NCBI RefSeq assembly: GCF_041296385.1 | Contig: NC_091020.1 | Span: 35,295,001-35,359,000 of the forward strand | DNA: 64,000 nt | DNA from: Aphelocoma coerulescens | Taxonomy: Eukaryota > Chordata > Aves > Passeriformes > Corvidae | Direction of reading: 5' to 3' | In this document: piece after piece, positions 35,776 to 47,060 of the stretch | Numbering within the stretch: the first letter of the stretch is position 1 | How the letters are laid out: each line of letters begins with the position of its first letter | Program-made: the position numbers and the translations under genes | The notes under the pieces: generated by a model | Seen by the model: only the letters and a program-made list of their open reading frames with translations | Told to the model about the DNA's origin: nothing | The model's database searches: none

Positions 35776-37242
35776 TCCAAAACATGTGGGATGATCTGCC
35801 AGGGACCTGTCAACCAACACATGCTGTGGATCAGAGCTCTCTGTGGTCCACAGGCTCCTGGATGAGGTTCCATCAGTCCCCGTTCCAACAAAGTCCCTCC
35901 CAAGCAGCCAAGGCCAATTGCACCATGGAGGAATGGAGACACCCACACTCCTTGTGTTAACTCTGAACCTTCTCAGCAAAATGGGGAATATTCTGGCAGT
36001 GGTTCAATGTGCACCCACACGCACATGTGAGTGTGACAGTGAAATGTTTCACCCTTATTGTGTGTGTGTGAAATGCTGGGGGAGTTCGAAAACCCTCCAG
36101 AAGGACCAGTTCAACCAAGAGCCCTTTCTGTGCTTGCACATGTCCTGCACTGGTAATAGCAGCAGAGCCAGGGTGTTTAGGTGCTACTTCAGAAGGACTG
36201 AGAATTACCTATAGAGAGATGGGAGGAACTTACTGCTTTCTGTGTTAAAAAGCACCATAAACTCTCAAAGACATCAGTTTGTGTCAGTGGGGGATGTGGT
36301 TCAGCTGCAGGTGAACCAAAAGGAGGAAAGGACAGACATTGTCTAACACGTTGAGAAAAGGGTCCTGTTGCTGAGGACAGCAGTAAAAGGAGCAAAACCA
36401 CACAAGTGTCGAGGAGATTTTGTCCTTTTTGAGTGCCTGGACTTAATGGATTTTTCTGGCTGAGCTGTGTAGAACAAAAACCAGTACGGCACTTCCCGTC
36501 TCTGCTCCCCGCACTTCTCAGGGGCTGCTCGTGTCGTAAATCATTCACAACTTCACTGAGGTGATTCTTACACACTCAATCTATGTCTTTAACACAAAAT
36601 CAAGGGGGGGGGGGGGGGGGGGGAATTAAAACATGCCTATCCCATTTTCCTGAGCCAGCATTTCTATCTCAGTAAGCAAATCGTGGTGTCCAAGCCCATG
36701 TGAGAGCCAGTCAGAAATGCCAGCAGTATATTTAATTTCAGTGCACGTGCCAGAAAGTCCAAGGTTTCTTGTTGCATCCCCAACATCCCACTTGGTTGAG
36801 GTTTTGTCCACCAACTTCCTTCCTCTTCCTTTCTGGTCTCTGTTTTGTTTCATCCTTGTTCATCTTCTCCTGCCCTGTGCCTGGACGGTGGCTCTGGGCT
36901 GCTCTCCCAGCTTCCCATGGGCACTTCAAAAGCCTTTCCATGGGTAAACTGGTCTTCAAAGCAGCACTTGCCAAGGCATTTTTGCTGCTCTTACTCCCCT
37001 GCAGCATGGCAAAAGCGTGCACAATGCCGTGTTTGCTCTGAGTCCTCCTCAAAATTCCCTGGTGAGCTGTGCTGGGTGTACTGGGAGCAGTGGTTCTCTC
37101 ACAGCAAATAGTTTACTGCCTTCCAAAGATGCCTCTGGTTATTCTGTTCATGTGTATTTTTATGTGTACATAAACACATGCACACACACACATTTGTATT
37201 GTTTAAAATTCTCCCTCCTTTCCAAATCTTGTTTTCATTAAA
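35776..37242. other. Unique stretch with a G20 run
   Basis: No gene is recognised. It contains a 20-base G homopolymer at 36604-36623 and, downstream, many overlapping chance open frames at 36620-37110 with no domain signature. Confidence 0.5.
36604..36623. repeat. G20 homopolymer
   Basis: Twenty consecutive guanines. Long poly(G) runs are rare because they are unstable and hard to sequence. It could form G-quadruplex on the plus strand; its exact length should be treated with caution. Confidence 0.85.
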
Positions 37243-37592
37243 TCACAGAACAATTAAGGTTGTAAGAGTTTGATTGGAAACCACCTTGTCAACTAGATCA
37301 GAGCCCTATGTCACATCCAGTTGCTCCTTGAACACCTCCAGGGATGGAGACTCCAGCACCTCTGCCCTGGGCAGCCCCTGCCAAGGCCTGAGCACCCTTT
37401 CCATGGGGAAATTCCTGCTGCTGTCCACCCTGAGCCTCCCCTGGCCCAGCCTGAGGCCGTTCCCTCTCCTCCTGTCCCTGTTCCCTGGGAGCAGAGCCCG
37501 ACCCCCCCGGCTGCCCCCTCCTGTCAGGGACTTGTGCAGAGCCACAAGGTCCCCCCTGAGCCTCCTTTGCTCCAGCCTGAGCCCCCCAGTAA
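37243..37592 (-). mobile_element. CR1 LINE 3' part, about 350 bp
   Basis: Minus-oriented CR1 copy: 'aaatcacagaacaattaagg', 'ccttgaacacctccagggat', 'ggagactccagcacctctgc', then a GC-rich 5' section. Positions 37425-37553 are identical, in reverse complement, to 43461-43589. The shared block gives the same 40-codon open frame in both copies (starting MALHKSLTGGGSRGG), which is antisense or sense noise of the CR1 3' region and not a gene. Confidence 0.93.
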
Positions 37593-39737
37593 CTCAGTCA
37601 CTCATGTTTCTTCCTCCAACAAAGAGCTAAAAAATCCACTAAATTTAGGACCTCTTGTGCCTCATTTCACGTGTGCCACCAGCTGAATGCAGCTGAAACA
37701 AGTCCTAACATTGACTTCCACAATTTTGGATCAAGTGCACTGCCAGTGCTCCCTGTGATTAGATGGAACACTGGATGATGAGGTGTCCTGTTGGCAAACT
37801 GCTTTTCAAATATCATTTAAGCAGATTTCAATAGAAGTTGTTCAGTCTGAAGTGTAAAAGTACCATATGTACCAGTAGTAGTGAATTATTTGCGGAAATA
37901 GATTAAGAATGGCAAGTGGGACATATGTTAATGAGAAATGAAGGAGAAGGGTTTTTTCTTTTTGGAAAATCTTCCAAAAAAGAGCTGAGCAAGAGCTTGC
38001 CAGGTTTGGCATTTCAAGACAAAGCTGATTTGAGCTGAGTTCAGGAAAAGGTCTCAGTGTCAAATGTTTTCAACCTTTTTGCATTAAATGAACTGAAATT
38101 CAGCCAAACCAGATTCCTCAGATTTGGGAAAAAAAGATTCCCTCCCAAGCCCAGGAGAAGCAGGCCAAGTTTCATCCTGACAGGAACGTTTTTGCCAAAG
38201 CTATAAAAGCTGAAGTGAAAGTAATGATGCTTTATCTGGCATTTATAAGGCACTTTCATCCCAAAAGTTCCTAAAGCACATTACATGTAGCAGGCTGGAT
38301 TCCCCAGTCCTGAGTCAGACGTTGTTCATGCACATTCTCATTAAAATATAGGGAATTTGAGGGGGCAGGCCTGAAGACCCCATGCAGGAGCACACATGGA
38401 TCCCTTTCCCTGTCCCCTGGTGGGAATTCAATGGCCTAGAGTGGGACCTTGGCTTTGCTGGAGATTCAGACCAGCAAAACCCAGCTGGAGAAAGGTGCTG
38501 CCCATCAGCAAACCAGTTGTGGTCCAAAACTGGATTGAGTGGCTCAGTTGCACTTTCTCTGTCACAGGGCCATGGATTTTTACCTGAACTCAATGCTTTA
38601 AACTTTCACTCCTCCGTGACTTTGTTCCAAGATTTCTCTTCGCTTTAAAATAATTCTGTTTTCCGCATCACTGCCTCCCTTAATTCTATGTATCTATATA
38701 TTTCCCATAGATGGCACTGGAATTTCATGTTTTCTTTGTTTTGTTTTTGCCCAGATTTTCCCTGTTTGGGGCAGGCAGGTATATTTTCCCTATATTTAAT
38801 TGTTAGGTTTTTACTCTTCATTGTTTTCAGTTGTTTTTTTTTTTTTTCTCCCTCTTGGTAATCTTGCAGAGTTCTCAGTACAAAAACTAAAAAAAAAAAA
38901 AAGATTAAGAAGTGTTTTTTTCCTCCTCTTTTCTCCTGGATTTGCTTATAATTTGCATATTTGACTCAATAAACTATTTTTGCCAGATTCTATGAGTAGA
39001 AGAAAGGAACATTTTAAAGGTGACTGTGAATCCTCAGCTGCTGTGGAAACTGGGTGGGAGATGGGCGCAGCATCCGTGGTGCCTGATCTTATCCCTGTCC
39101 TCCTGCTTTGGGTTCACTCCTTACTGTTGACTAAGGGTAGAACAGGGCAAACTGATTCCCTGTATCCCCATTAAACTGAGAATATCCACTTAAGTAATAA
39201 GATTTTAATTACCCAAGTCAGAATTTCATATTAAACTCTAATCTGATACATTACCAGCCTAAATTAATGTCAAAAGGTGTCTGTATAGAGACTTTCATTC
39301 ATTTAATGGTGGTTAGTTTGGGGCCTAAACAAATTATTTGCAAAAAACTCTCCAGCCCGCTGTAGAAATGGCATTTCCAATGCTAAAGGACTTTTGATTT
39401 CCAATTAGTCCTCGCCTCACTTTGATCAGGAGCCGATTTACTGCGAGCGTTGGAACAAAATGGTGTTGGGAAGACGTATCCTTGGATCACTTTTGCAGTG
39501 TGCTGACAGGAATGTGTGTGTAAAGAGTCCTTTAATAGCCTCGTAACTGGGGTGGGACACAGGGACCAGATGCTTGGCTTTGTGCCTTCCTTCTGGCCTC
39601 GAGAAAACTCATGAAGAAGCACAAAACGAGGTTTTTGTCCAACCCCAAATGCACAAACACTCCAACACTCTTCTCTCTTCTTGGAGCTGTTGTCTTCAAA
39701 ATTCCACCCTAGGAATTCTTAGGATTAAAACACTGAT
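37593..39737. other. Unique non-coding stretch
   Basis: No gene or transposon is recognised. A T14 run at 38834-38847 and an A14 run at 38889-38902 lie about 41 bases apart and could pair as a hairpin in RNA. Confidence 0.5.
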
Positions 39738-40062
39738 TCACACAGTGTGTCACACGGAGTATCCTGAGCTGGAAGGGATCCACAAGGATTGAGTCCAGCC
39801 CCTGGCCCTGCCCAGACCCCCCAACACTCCCACCCTGGGCATCCCTGGCAGCGCTGTCCCAACGCTCCTGGAGCTCTGGCAGCCTCGGGGCCGTGCCCAT
39901 TCCCTGGGGAGCCTGGGCAGTGCCCAGCACCCTCTGGGGGAAGAACCTTTCCAGATATCCAACCTAAACCCCCCTGGCACAGCTCCCTGGGTGGCTGGAT
40001 CCTGTCCCTGTCACAAAGAGCAGAGGTCAGAGCTGCCTCTCTGCTTCCCCTCATGAGGCAGT
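39738..40062 (-). mobile_element. CR1 LINE 3' end (third subfamily)
   Basis: Minus-oriented CR1 copy with a different block order: 'gtatcctgagctggaaggga', 'cacaaggattgagtccagc', 'tggccctgcccagacccccc', 'ctggggagcctgggcagtgc', 'tccagatatccaacctaaac' and 'agagcagaggtcagagctgc'. It shares its layout with the copy at 51852-52082. Open frames of 99-115 codons on both strands here are repeat sequence. Confidence 0.88.
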
Positions 40063-40849
40063 TTCCCCTCATTTTTTATTTTTATTAATTGTTCCTTCTT
40101 TGTCTTTGTTGGACTCCTCAGCCATTCTACGGAAGCCAAATCCAGCACTTTAAATGGTATTTTATTAACTAAAATGAACCTTTCCCCAGTTTTAAACCCC
40201 AGAAGCCTCTTAACACCTTGTAACCACAGGTCCACACAGAATTAACTACAAAATCCCCAGAAAGGGTTAATCCTTGCTGGTAGTTTGGCCATATTAGAAC
40301 AATTACAGTGATTCATTGTCTATGTCTAATGGCATAATCTGATTGTAAAGACAGCAGAGTGGGCGTTGGAAAATATACAGCAGCCCACTCTAGTCAGTGT
40401 GAGGCATAACAGGAAATGATTGTGGGTGTTAACCATGTCACAAATGCTTGGATTAAATGCTGACTCCACACCGAAAAGCCAAATAAAGATATGGGAAAGG
40501 GCCTGTATATGTTTCAATAACAATCAGGAAAGTATCTAATGTTGGGTTTAGCAACAGAAAGGAAAAGTTGGAGTGAAAAACCAAGCACAGGTGATTCCAC
40601 TTAAAGCTGTATTTACTATCTTCCTAATGTGTGAGCCAATGAGGAAAACTGCTCGGAATAACTCCGGTCAGAAAGAAGGTATTTTATATTGAAATAAATA
40701 GGAAATATAACTCCTGATTATGATATTGTCATTAAGGTACTTATTTTCAATTAAGAAATTTTATTAGCTCTCATCAAGTTGAGTAATGAAAGTGCTGTAA
40801 AATATACTTCCTTTCCCACCCAGTCTGCTCCCTCCTGGCCCTTCAGGAA

Positions 40850-41118
40850 AGGATGGGAGAAGGGAAGGGAAGGGAAGGGAAGGGAAGGGAAGGGAAGGGA
40901 AGGGAAGGGAAGGGAAGGGAAGGGAAGGGAAGGGAAGGGAAGGGAAGGGAAGGGAAGGGAAGGGAAGGGAAGGGAAGGGAAGGGAAGGGAAGGGAAGGGA
41001 AGGGAAGGGAAGGGAAGGGAAGGGAAAAGAAAGGAAAGGGAAAAGAAAGGAAAGGGAAAAGAAAGGAAAGGGAAAAGAAAGGAAAGAAAAGGGAAAAGAA
41101 AGGAAAGAAAAGGGATAA
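40850..41118. repeat. (GGGAA)n purine satellite
   Basis: About 33 uninterrupted GGGAA units at 40862-41026, followed by a degenerate higher-order part to 41118. There a roughly 16-base AAAAGAAAGGAAAGGG unit repeats about four times, then a 21-base variant appears twice. All purine on the plus strand, all pyrimidine on the minus. The 5-base unit leaves every frame open, which explains the 107-206 codon open frames (EGKGR repeats on plus, SLPFP repeats on minus). Tandem GGG runs two bases apart can form many G-quadruplexes, and the mirror-repeat purine tract can form triplex DNA. Confidence 0.95.
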
Positions 41119-42436
41119 AAAAGACCAGGAGAAGAGAGAGAATGATGAAAAAAATAACAATTTCTCAGTGTTCTGAGCCTGTTTCCCTTCCACCCCATCC
41201 ACTGGTCAGGTTTCAGCCCTGGCCTGTGGTGCCAGCTCCTGGGCAAGCCCCTGATGGGCACTTTGTTCCTTCTGCTTCCCTTTTCCCAGGGGGAGGGTTG
41301 GCCCCTGGGCCCGCATTTTGCTGATGTCCCCACGGCCAGGCTGCCTCCCAGACTCTCTCCAGGGGCAGCCATCCCACTCCCCAAGGAGAAAAGGGTCTGG
41401 GTTTGGATTGACCATTCCAGTAATTTATTAAAATGGGCACATTCATTAACTTTTTAAATAATTTTTTAACAGTTCTGGCCTCTTGGAGGAGCTAATGCAA
41501 AGCAAACACTTTTTTGTTTATTTGTTTTTTAGGTAAAGGCTTTAAAATCACAATAAAGCCATTTCAATTGTAAATGTATTTGCAGCTGCGTTTTATCAAA
41601 TAATCTTACCCAAAATTCTGGTTTATGAAGTTACAATGATTTAAATTGTTCTTCCTCTCTCTTTCTCTCTCTCACCTTTTCCACACAAATTCTCTGGAGG
41701 ATCTAAAAATAAGCCTCAAGCTATACAAGTCAGTGCTCCAGGTTTATCCCAGAGACTAAGCAGTATTTCACCAAATACCTTTATTATTTTCTGGGGTTCC
41801 TCTGCATTGTGTGAAACCTCCAAGGTTATTTGAGATCAGACATGGAAGGAGAGTGGACACATTTGAAGAATGAGTTGGGAGGAGGAGATTTTCAGAAGCT
41901 GTGTTGGATAAATTAAAAATGTGAATTTATCTTTTCCTGGTGCTTGGCTCACGCTTTCAGAGTCTTTTGTTTACTCCTTATTAATCTAAAAAATATCTGC
42001 AATCAGCTGGTAAAAGTGAAGGTAACCAGAGATACGTGAAATTCTGTGTCTTGGCTCTTGAAAAAACATCTTTAGCATAAAATCCATGAGCTTTGATATC
42101 TCATAGGTGAGGGTTTGATTCTATAGCATTAAATTTAATGGAAGGGAAATCACTTATTTCAGCTGGGGGAGAGTTAAGACCATAAAGAGTAGGCTTGGTT
42201 TAACCACCACTTTGTAAGATAACAGCATTTTTAGATGATTTATTTTATTTTCCCTGATGAAATTTGAATATCCACTCCTTGGGTAAATGTTTAGGTAGTG
42301 CAATGTAAATGGTTTGTAGTGCTGAGGTAAGGAGAGGGAGATCTAGAGGTGATGGAGGCCCAAAATGTTCTTTGCAGAGCTCTGTATCCTTAAAATAGTA
42401 TTTCCCCACTGTCCAAATACACATTCCTTACAAACA
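41119..42436. other. Unique non-coding stretch
   Basis: No gene or transposon is recognised. A T-rich tract ending in 'ttttttag/gtaaag' at 41532/41533 is reported as a recursive-splice-like site. A CT-rich run lies at about 41650-41675. Confidence 0.5.
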
Positions 42437-42716
42437 CAGAATCCTGGAATGCTTTGGGTGGGAAAGGACCTTAAAGCCCATCCAGTTCCAAAGCCCTGCA
42501 CCAGGGACACCTCCCACTGTCCCAGGCTGCTCCCAGCCCCAATGTCCAGCCTGGCCTTGGGCACTGCCAGGGATCCAGGGGCAGCCCCAGCTGCTCTGGG
42601 CACCCTGTGCCAGGGCCTGCCCACCCTCCCAGGGAACAATTCCTGCCCAATCTGCCATCTAACCCGACACTCTTTTGCTTTAAAACCATTCCCCCTTGTC
42701 CTGTCACTAAACCAGG
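42437..42716 (-). mobile_element. CR1 LINE 3' end, young subfamily
   Basis: Minus-oriented CR1 copy: tail 'cacagaatcctggaatgctt' at the left, then the same diagnostic block as 15034-15412. Positions 42502-42644 match 15102-15244 exactly. It runs to 'ccttgtcctgtcactaaacc' and is truncated there. The 196-codon plus frame through it is not a gene. Confidence 0.95.
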
Positions 42717-43385
42717 AATATCCACGTACAAAACAGAGCAGGGCTGAGGATGTCGAGGTAAAACCCAGCATCAGCTCACAGAGGCACAAACCCAGAGCCT
42801 GCCCAGCTCATGAAACCATGACTGCAGTTTTCCAGGATGATTTGTGGCTGTGGGATGGTCCCCAGGAGGAGTGTGGGGACACGGGGCACAGGTGCTGTCC
42901 TGTCCCCACCCCCAGGACTCAAAGCAGCCCCTCAAACACTTCCTTGAAGAACTAAAACTCTTTTATTGCAGGAAGAATAAAGCAGGATTTCACAGTCACT
43001 TGTCTTTGCAGTAACCAGGTTCTCACTTCCCCCAGCACTCCCCGGGGGCCACGGCTACTTCAGGTGCACTCCTCTGTTTATGGCCCTGCAGCAGGATCAG
43101 TTTTCCCTAAATCCCCTAATTCCGGCTGCTGGGGTGGGTTTGTCCAGAGAAGGGTGACTGAGGATGGCCCTGTGATTATGTTAATTAGCTCCTTTGTGTT
43201 TTCCCCCTCTTTATGCCTCCTGTTGAAGCCCCAGGAGCAGGTTGGACATGTAAGGCTGGTGTCCATCCCTGCTGCAAGGGGTTTCTTCCTTGCTCTGCTT
43301 CCCATTCCCAAACAAGGGATGACACAGGTGGTACCTGCTGCCTTTGTGTGCTTTGGTTCCTAAAATTCTCTTTGGAATCATGGAC
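42717..43385. other. Unique non-coding stretch
   Basis: No gene or transposon is recognised. It sits between two CR1 copies of opposite orientation and contains only short chance frames. Confidence 0.5.
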
Positions 43386-43794
43386 TAGAGCACAAGTCTG
43401 ATGAGGAGAGGCTGAGGGAGCTGGGAAAGGGGCTCAGGCTGGAGCAAAGGAGGCTCAGATGGGACCTTGTGGCTCTGCACAAGTCCCTGACAGGAGGGGG
43501 CAGCCGGGGGGGTCGGGCTCTGCTCCCAGGGAACAGGGACAGGAGGAGAGGGAACGGCCTCAGGCTGGGCCAGGGGAGGCTCAGGGTGGCTATTAAGAAA
43601 AGTTTCTTGAATGAAAAAGGGCTGTCCAGCCCTGGCACAGCTGCCCAGGGCAGAGGTGGAGTCCCCATCCCTGGAGGGATTTAAAAGCCATGTGGATGTG
43701 GCACCTGGGGATGTGGGGCAGTGGTGGCATTTGTGGGGAACAGTTGAATTTGATGATCTGAGAAGGTCTCTTCCAACCTAAACAATTCATCCTG
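43386..43794 (+). mobile_element. CR1 LINE 3' end, about 410 bp
   Basis: The longest CR1 3' end in the window. It begins at 'gatgaggagaggctgaggga', the typical CR1 region upstream of the 3' UTR, and passes through the GC-rich block shared with 37243-37592. It then runs through 'ccctggcacagctgcccagg', 'ccccatccctggagggattt', 'gaaggtctcttccaacctaa' and ends near 'acaattcatcc'. The tail belongs to the second subfamily, like the copies at 17624 and 35503. Confidence 0.95.
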
Positions 43795-45097
43795 GGGCTC
43801 TGAAGCAGAATTCAGGTTTATTGCCAGCACTGAACCTGTGGCCTCAGTCCACCATAGCTCTGCCATGAGGAATAATTCTCTCTCCCATACCTGTGAATCA
43901 CCTGAGGAAAAAAATCACAGAAACTGCCTTCACAACTCCCAGAAACATTTTAACATTGAAAACCAGTTGTGCAAATTTTGCTTGTCCTGCATGGCTCTGT
44001 TTATAACACTGTAAGATACTTTCACTTTCTTAAATCCTCCAAATTCCAGCAAATAGCATTAAAAATGGGGCGTGCATGAGGTCCACCCCTTAATTGTTGC
44101 TCGCACAATGGAATGAGGTTGTGTTTTGCAAATGAGCGTGCACAGCCCTTACGTGATTGACTTTATACCTACAGTAAATTTTCCTGCAGGGGGTTTTATG
44201 GTGCCTGGTTGAATCGTGAATGTTCAGTCAAACCTTCCTCCAGCCGAGGCAAATAGAAGCCAGATCTGCAGAGAGAAAGTAACAAGGAGTTTTTGTTGAT
44301 CTGTATTCCTGCCAGGAGTAAGAGAACAGTAATTCTACCCTAATGAAAATTAAATTTACTACCTTTTGTTTGTAGCTGTATCTTAAAAAACCCCAAACGC
44401 GCACACCCTTGTTAATCACCACGAACAGCTCTCTTCAACCAGCAGAATGACAAAAGAGCACTAAAATGCTCTGGCTGGATTCCAGGTGTTGGGGGTTTTT
44501 TTTTTCCTGGACTTTCCAAAGAAAATTCACACAACATGCTTTTTCCCCATGTTTTTCCATGATTCATAAACCCACTTTTATCCAGTCCATGAAAGGACCT
44601 CTCTCCATTATGTAGACCAGAGCTGACACATTTATGTGCAAAATTGCTGGAGCATTTACACCACTATTCATCAAGGCAGTGCCTGTGCTCCAGGAATATT
44701 CCAATCACCTGGCACAATCAGTTTCACACACGTGCACGAATTCTTGGAAGACGGTGTTGTTGTAACACGTAACAAAACATAACAACCACCATGCTGCAGG
44801 CTCAGGGAGCCAGAAAGCTGCTTTTGCTTTCTTAGTCGTGCACAGGAATTCAAATGAACCCATGGCATTTTATTATTGATGTAATATTGAATAATAAGGG
44901 ATCTGTGGAAAACTGGGAGTATCAATTGGTTCAGGAAATTGCTAATAAATACACTTTTTATTCCCAAAATGACCAGCTGAAATCCAGCCTGTGCTGCTGG
45001 AAGTTGCACTTAGCTGACTGGTTGTATGTGGCCTGTGAAAGAGGAATATTCATTTTTCTCTCTTTGGTATCAAATATTTAATCACCATCCCCTCTTG
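43795..45097. other. Unique non-coding stretch
   Basis: No gene or transposon is recognised; only short overlapping chance frames. Confidence 0.5.
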
Positions 45098-45246
45098 GAA
45101 GTTGCCCAGAGAAGTGTCCAAGGCCAGGGTGGACAGGGCTTGGAACATCCTGGGGTAATGAGAGGTGTCCCTGCCCATCACAGGAACTGGATGAGGTTTA
45201 AGGTCCCTTCCCACCCAAACCACCCTGGGATTCTGTGATTCCATGG
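45098..45246 (+). mobile_element. CR1 LINE 3' end, internally deleted
   Basis: Plus-oriented CR1 3' end. The usual stretch between 'ttgcccagagaag' and 'tgtccaaggccagg' is missing, so about 30 bases were lost. The tail 'ccaccctgggattctgtgat' is intact. Confidence 0.9.
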
Positions 45247-46156
45247 CAAGGAGCTGCACATCCAGCTCATCAGGTGATTGTAAAGAAAAGGATTTATTCT
45301 GCAGCCTGGGGGTGGTCAGCACCTCACTGGCAGGTGATACCATACCCCAGGATATAGTATCTTGCCCATCCTCAGATAGGATGGATTTGGATTTTCTAAA
45401 TGTAGGAGAGGCAAGTATTTAACTTTCAAAATCACTGTGGCTGCCAGGTGAGAAAAGCATTTATTTCCATGAGGATTTTCTCTGAGTGTACTTGCTAAGA
45501 TTTTAAAAAATTGCCTAAATAAGTATTTACATGATACTGTAACCCAGAATGGTTTCAAAGGAGCCTTTATGATCTGTCAGGTCAATAATCTGCATTTTTA
45601 AAAGTCCCTGAATACATATTTGCATGATCTGTATTTCAAAAGCTCTAGTAAATATGTATTTGCACAATAGACCATAACAATCTCTTTTAAGCCATCGTGG
45701 TCTATATATAGTGTTAATCCTCATATATTCCAAAGGAGTTTTATTTTCCAAAATAGCTTTTATTAATAAGATGTTCAGATGCTGCCGTTCTGAGGGCGAT
45801 AGAAGGATGTAATCAAAAGGGATGAGGGTGGCTTTTCATGCAATTAAAAACTGATTTAAAAGTTAGGCCAGCAGTGGAAGGAAGCACTTGGGTCTAGCCT
45901 CCCTTGCAGCCCACAGACTTTTCCCAGAAATCTCCTTTTTTGTGGAAGGGAGAAATAGGGCAGACAGGCTTTGAGTCAGGGCTTTGAGATGGATCAGCAG
46001 AGCAACAAATTTATGAACCCAAATGTTTTTGCACCAGGGTCTGCTTTGACAAATGTGCTGCTGTCTCCACGTTTCCCTGGAAAGAAAGACTGGAATCACC
46101 CTTTTCCAGAGGCATGGCTGGGTGTGAGATGCTCGTATCTGATGGTGTTCTCTGGC
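45247..46156. other. Unique non-coding stretch
   Basis: No gene is recognised. Around 45520-45670 an AT-rich section repeats 'tatttgcatgat'-like words at irregular spacing; the repeat is too weak to call formally. Confidence 0.45.
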
Positions 46157-46285
46157 TGGCAGTGCCCAAGGCCAGGCTGAACCTTGGGGCTGGGAGCAGC
46201 CTGGGACAGTGGGAGGTGTCCCTGGTGCAGGGCACTGGGTGGGCTTTGAGGTCCCTTCCCACCAAAACTACTCCATGACTCTGGA
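46157..46285 (+). mobile_element. CR1 LINE 3' end, young subfamily
   Basis: Plus-oriented, starting within 'ggcagtgcccaaggccaggc' and running through 'gggacagtgggaggtgtccc' to the tail 'actccatgactctgg'. It is short but otherwise close to the young subfamily. Confidence 0.92.
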
Positions 46286-46334
46286 TATGCTCAGGTCCAT
46301 CTCATGGTCAGGTGCAGGTTTCCTCCATTTCTTC

Positions 46335-46397
46335 TGGGGATTGGACTGGAGGATCTCCAGAGGTCCCTTCCAACCTTAACTGTTCCTGATTCTGGCC
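46335..46397 (+). mobile_element. CR1 LINE, tail only
   Basis: About 60 bp: 'ttggactggaggatctccag', 'aggtcccttccaacctta' and a 'tgttcctgattctgg' end. It lies 50 bases after another CR1 tail in the same orientation and belongs to a different subgroup, so it is probably an independent insertion. Confidence 0.75.
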
Positions 46398-47060
46398 AAA
46401 CATAAATTACCAAATTCATAATTTTTAGTCACAGCTGAAAATGGGCATCAAAGCTGAAGATGGGAGCTGAGCTTTTTAGGAGAAACTCACATCTATTAAA
46501 ATTAGGAGTTCTTCATTCCAGCCAGCTTTGCTTTTCACTCATATGAGCCTCTTAAAGACTGGGTTGGTTTGGCTTCTTTTTAAGTAAACATTTGGATAAT
46601 TTTTGAAATTTTGGGTCTTGCCCTGGCTTCAAATCCTTACAGAGATTTTTCTGTCACTGTGACAAGACCCAGTTTTCACTTTCAATGCATTGAATATGAT
46701 AATTTATGTATAATTATGTTATCAGACATGGAGCTGAGGTGAACATTGTTTTATCACTGCTAAGAGTAATATTGTGAAATTATCAATATCTTGATTGTAA
46801 CAGCACCTGTCTTTAAATACCCAGTCCTGAACCAACTCTCCCTTCTGGTACAGTCAGAAATTATTAGATATATACAATTACAGGATGTTTGATGACTTCA
46901 GTTGTCTTTGCTGTGAACAGATATTCCATTTCTCCAGCTACTTGAATTATTGGTGCATTTTTCATATTTCTCACATGGAATTAACTTATCTAGGTGGCAT
47001 AGCTTCAATTTGAGTGCTTCACTCCCAGCAGTTACAACTTTTGGTTGTGGGAGGGCAAAA
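46398..47060. other. Unique AT-rich stretch
   Basis: No gene or transposon is recognised. The section 46680-46990 is AT-rich. Confidence 0.5.

Noticed and set aside
37274..37686. 118-121 codon plus frames and a shared 40-residue minus peptide with 43469-43684
   Set aside because: The identity reflects two CR1 copies, not a conserved gene.
40764..41384. 181-206 codon open frames on both strands
   Set aside because: They are made of EGKGR or SLPFP repeats from the (GGGAA)n array; a 5-base unit without stops keeps every frame open.
42365..42955. 196-codon plus-strand frame
   Set aside because: It runs antisense through a CR1 3' end; the same peptide words recur at 15048-15422, 59051-59245 and 63645-63738 for the same reason.
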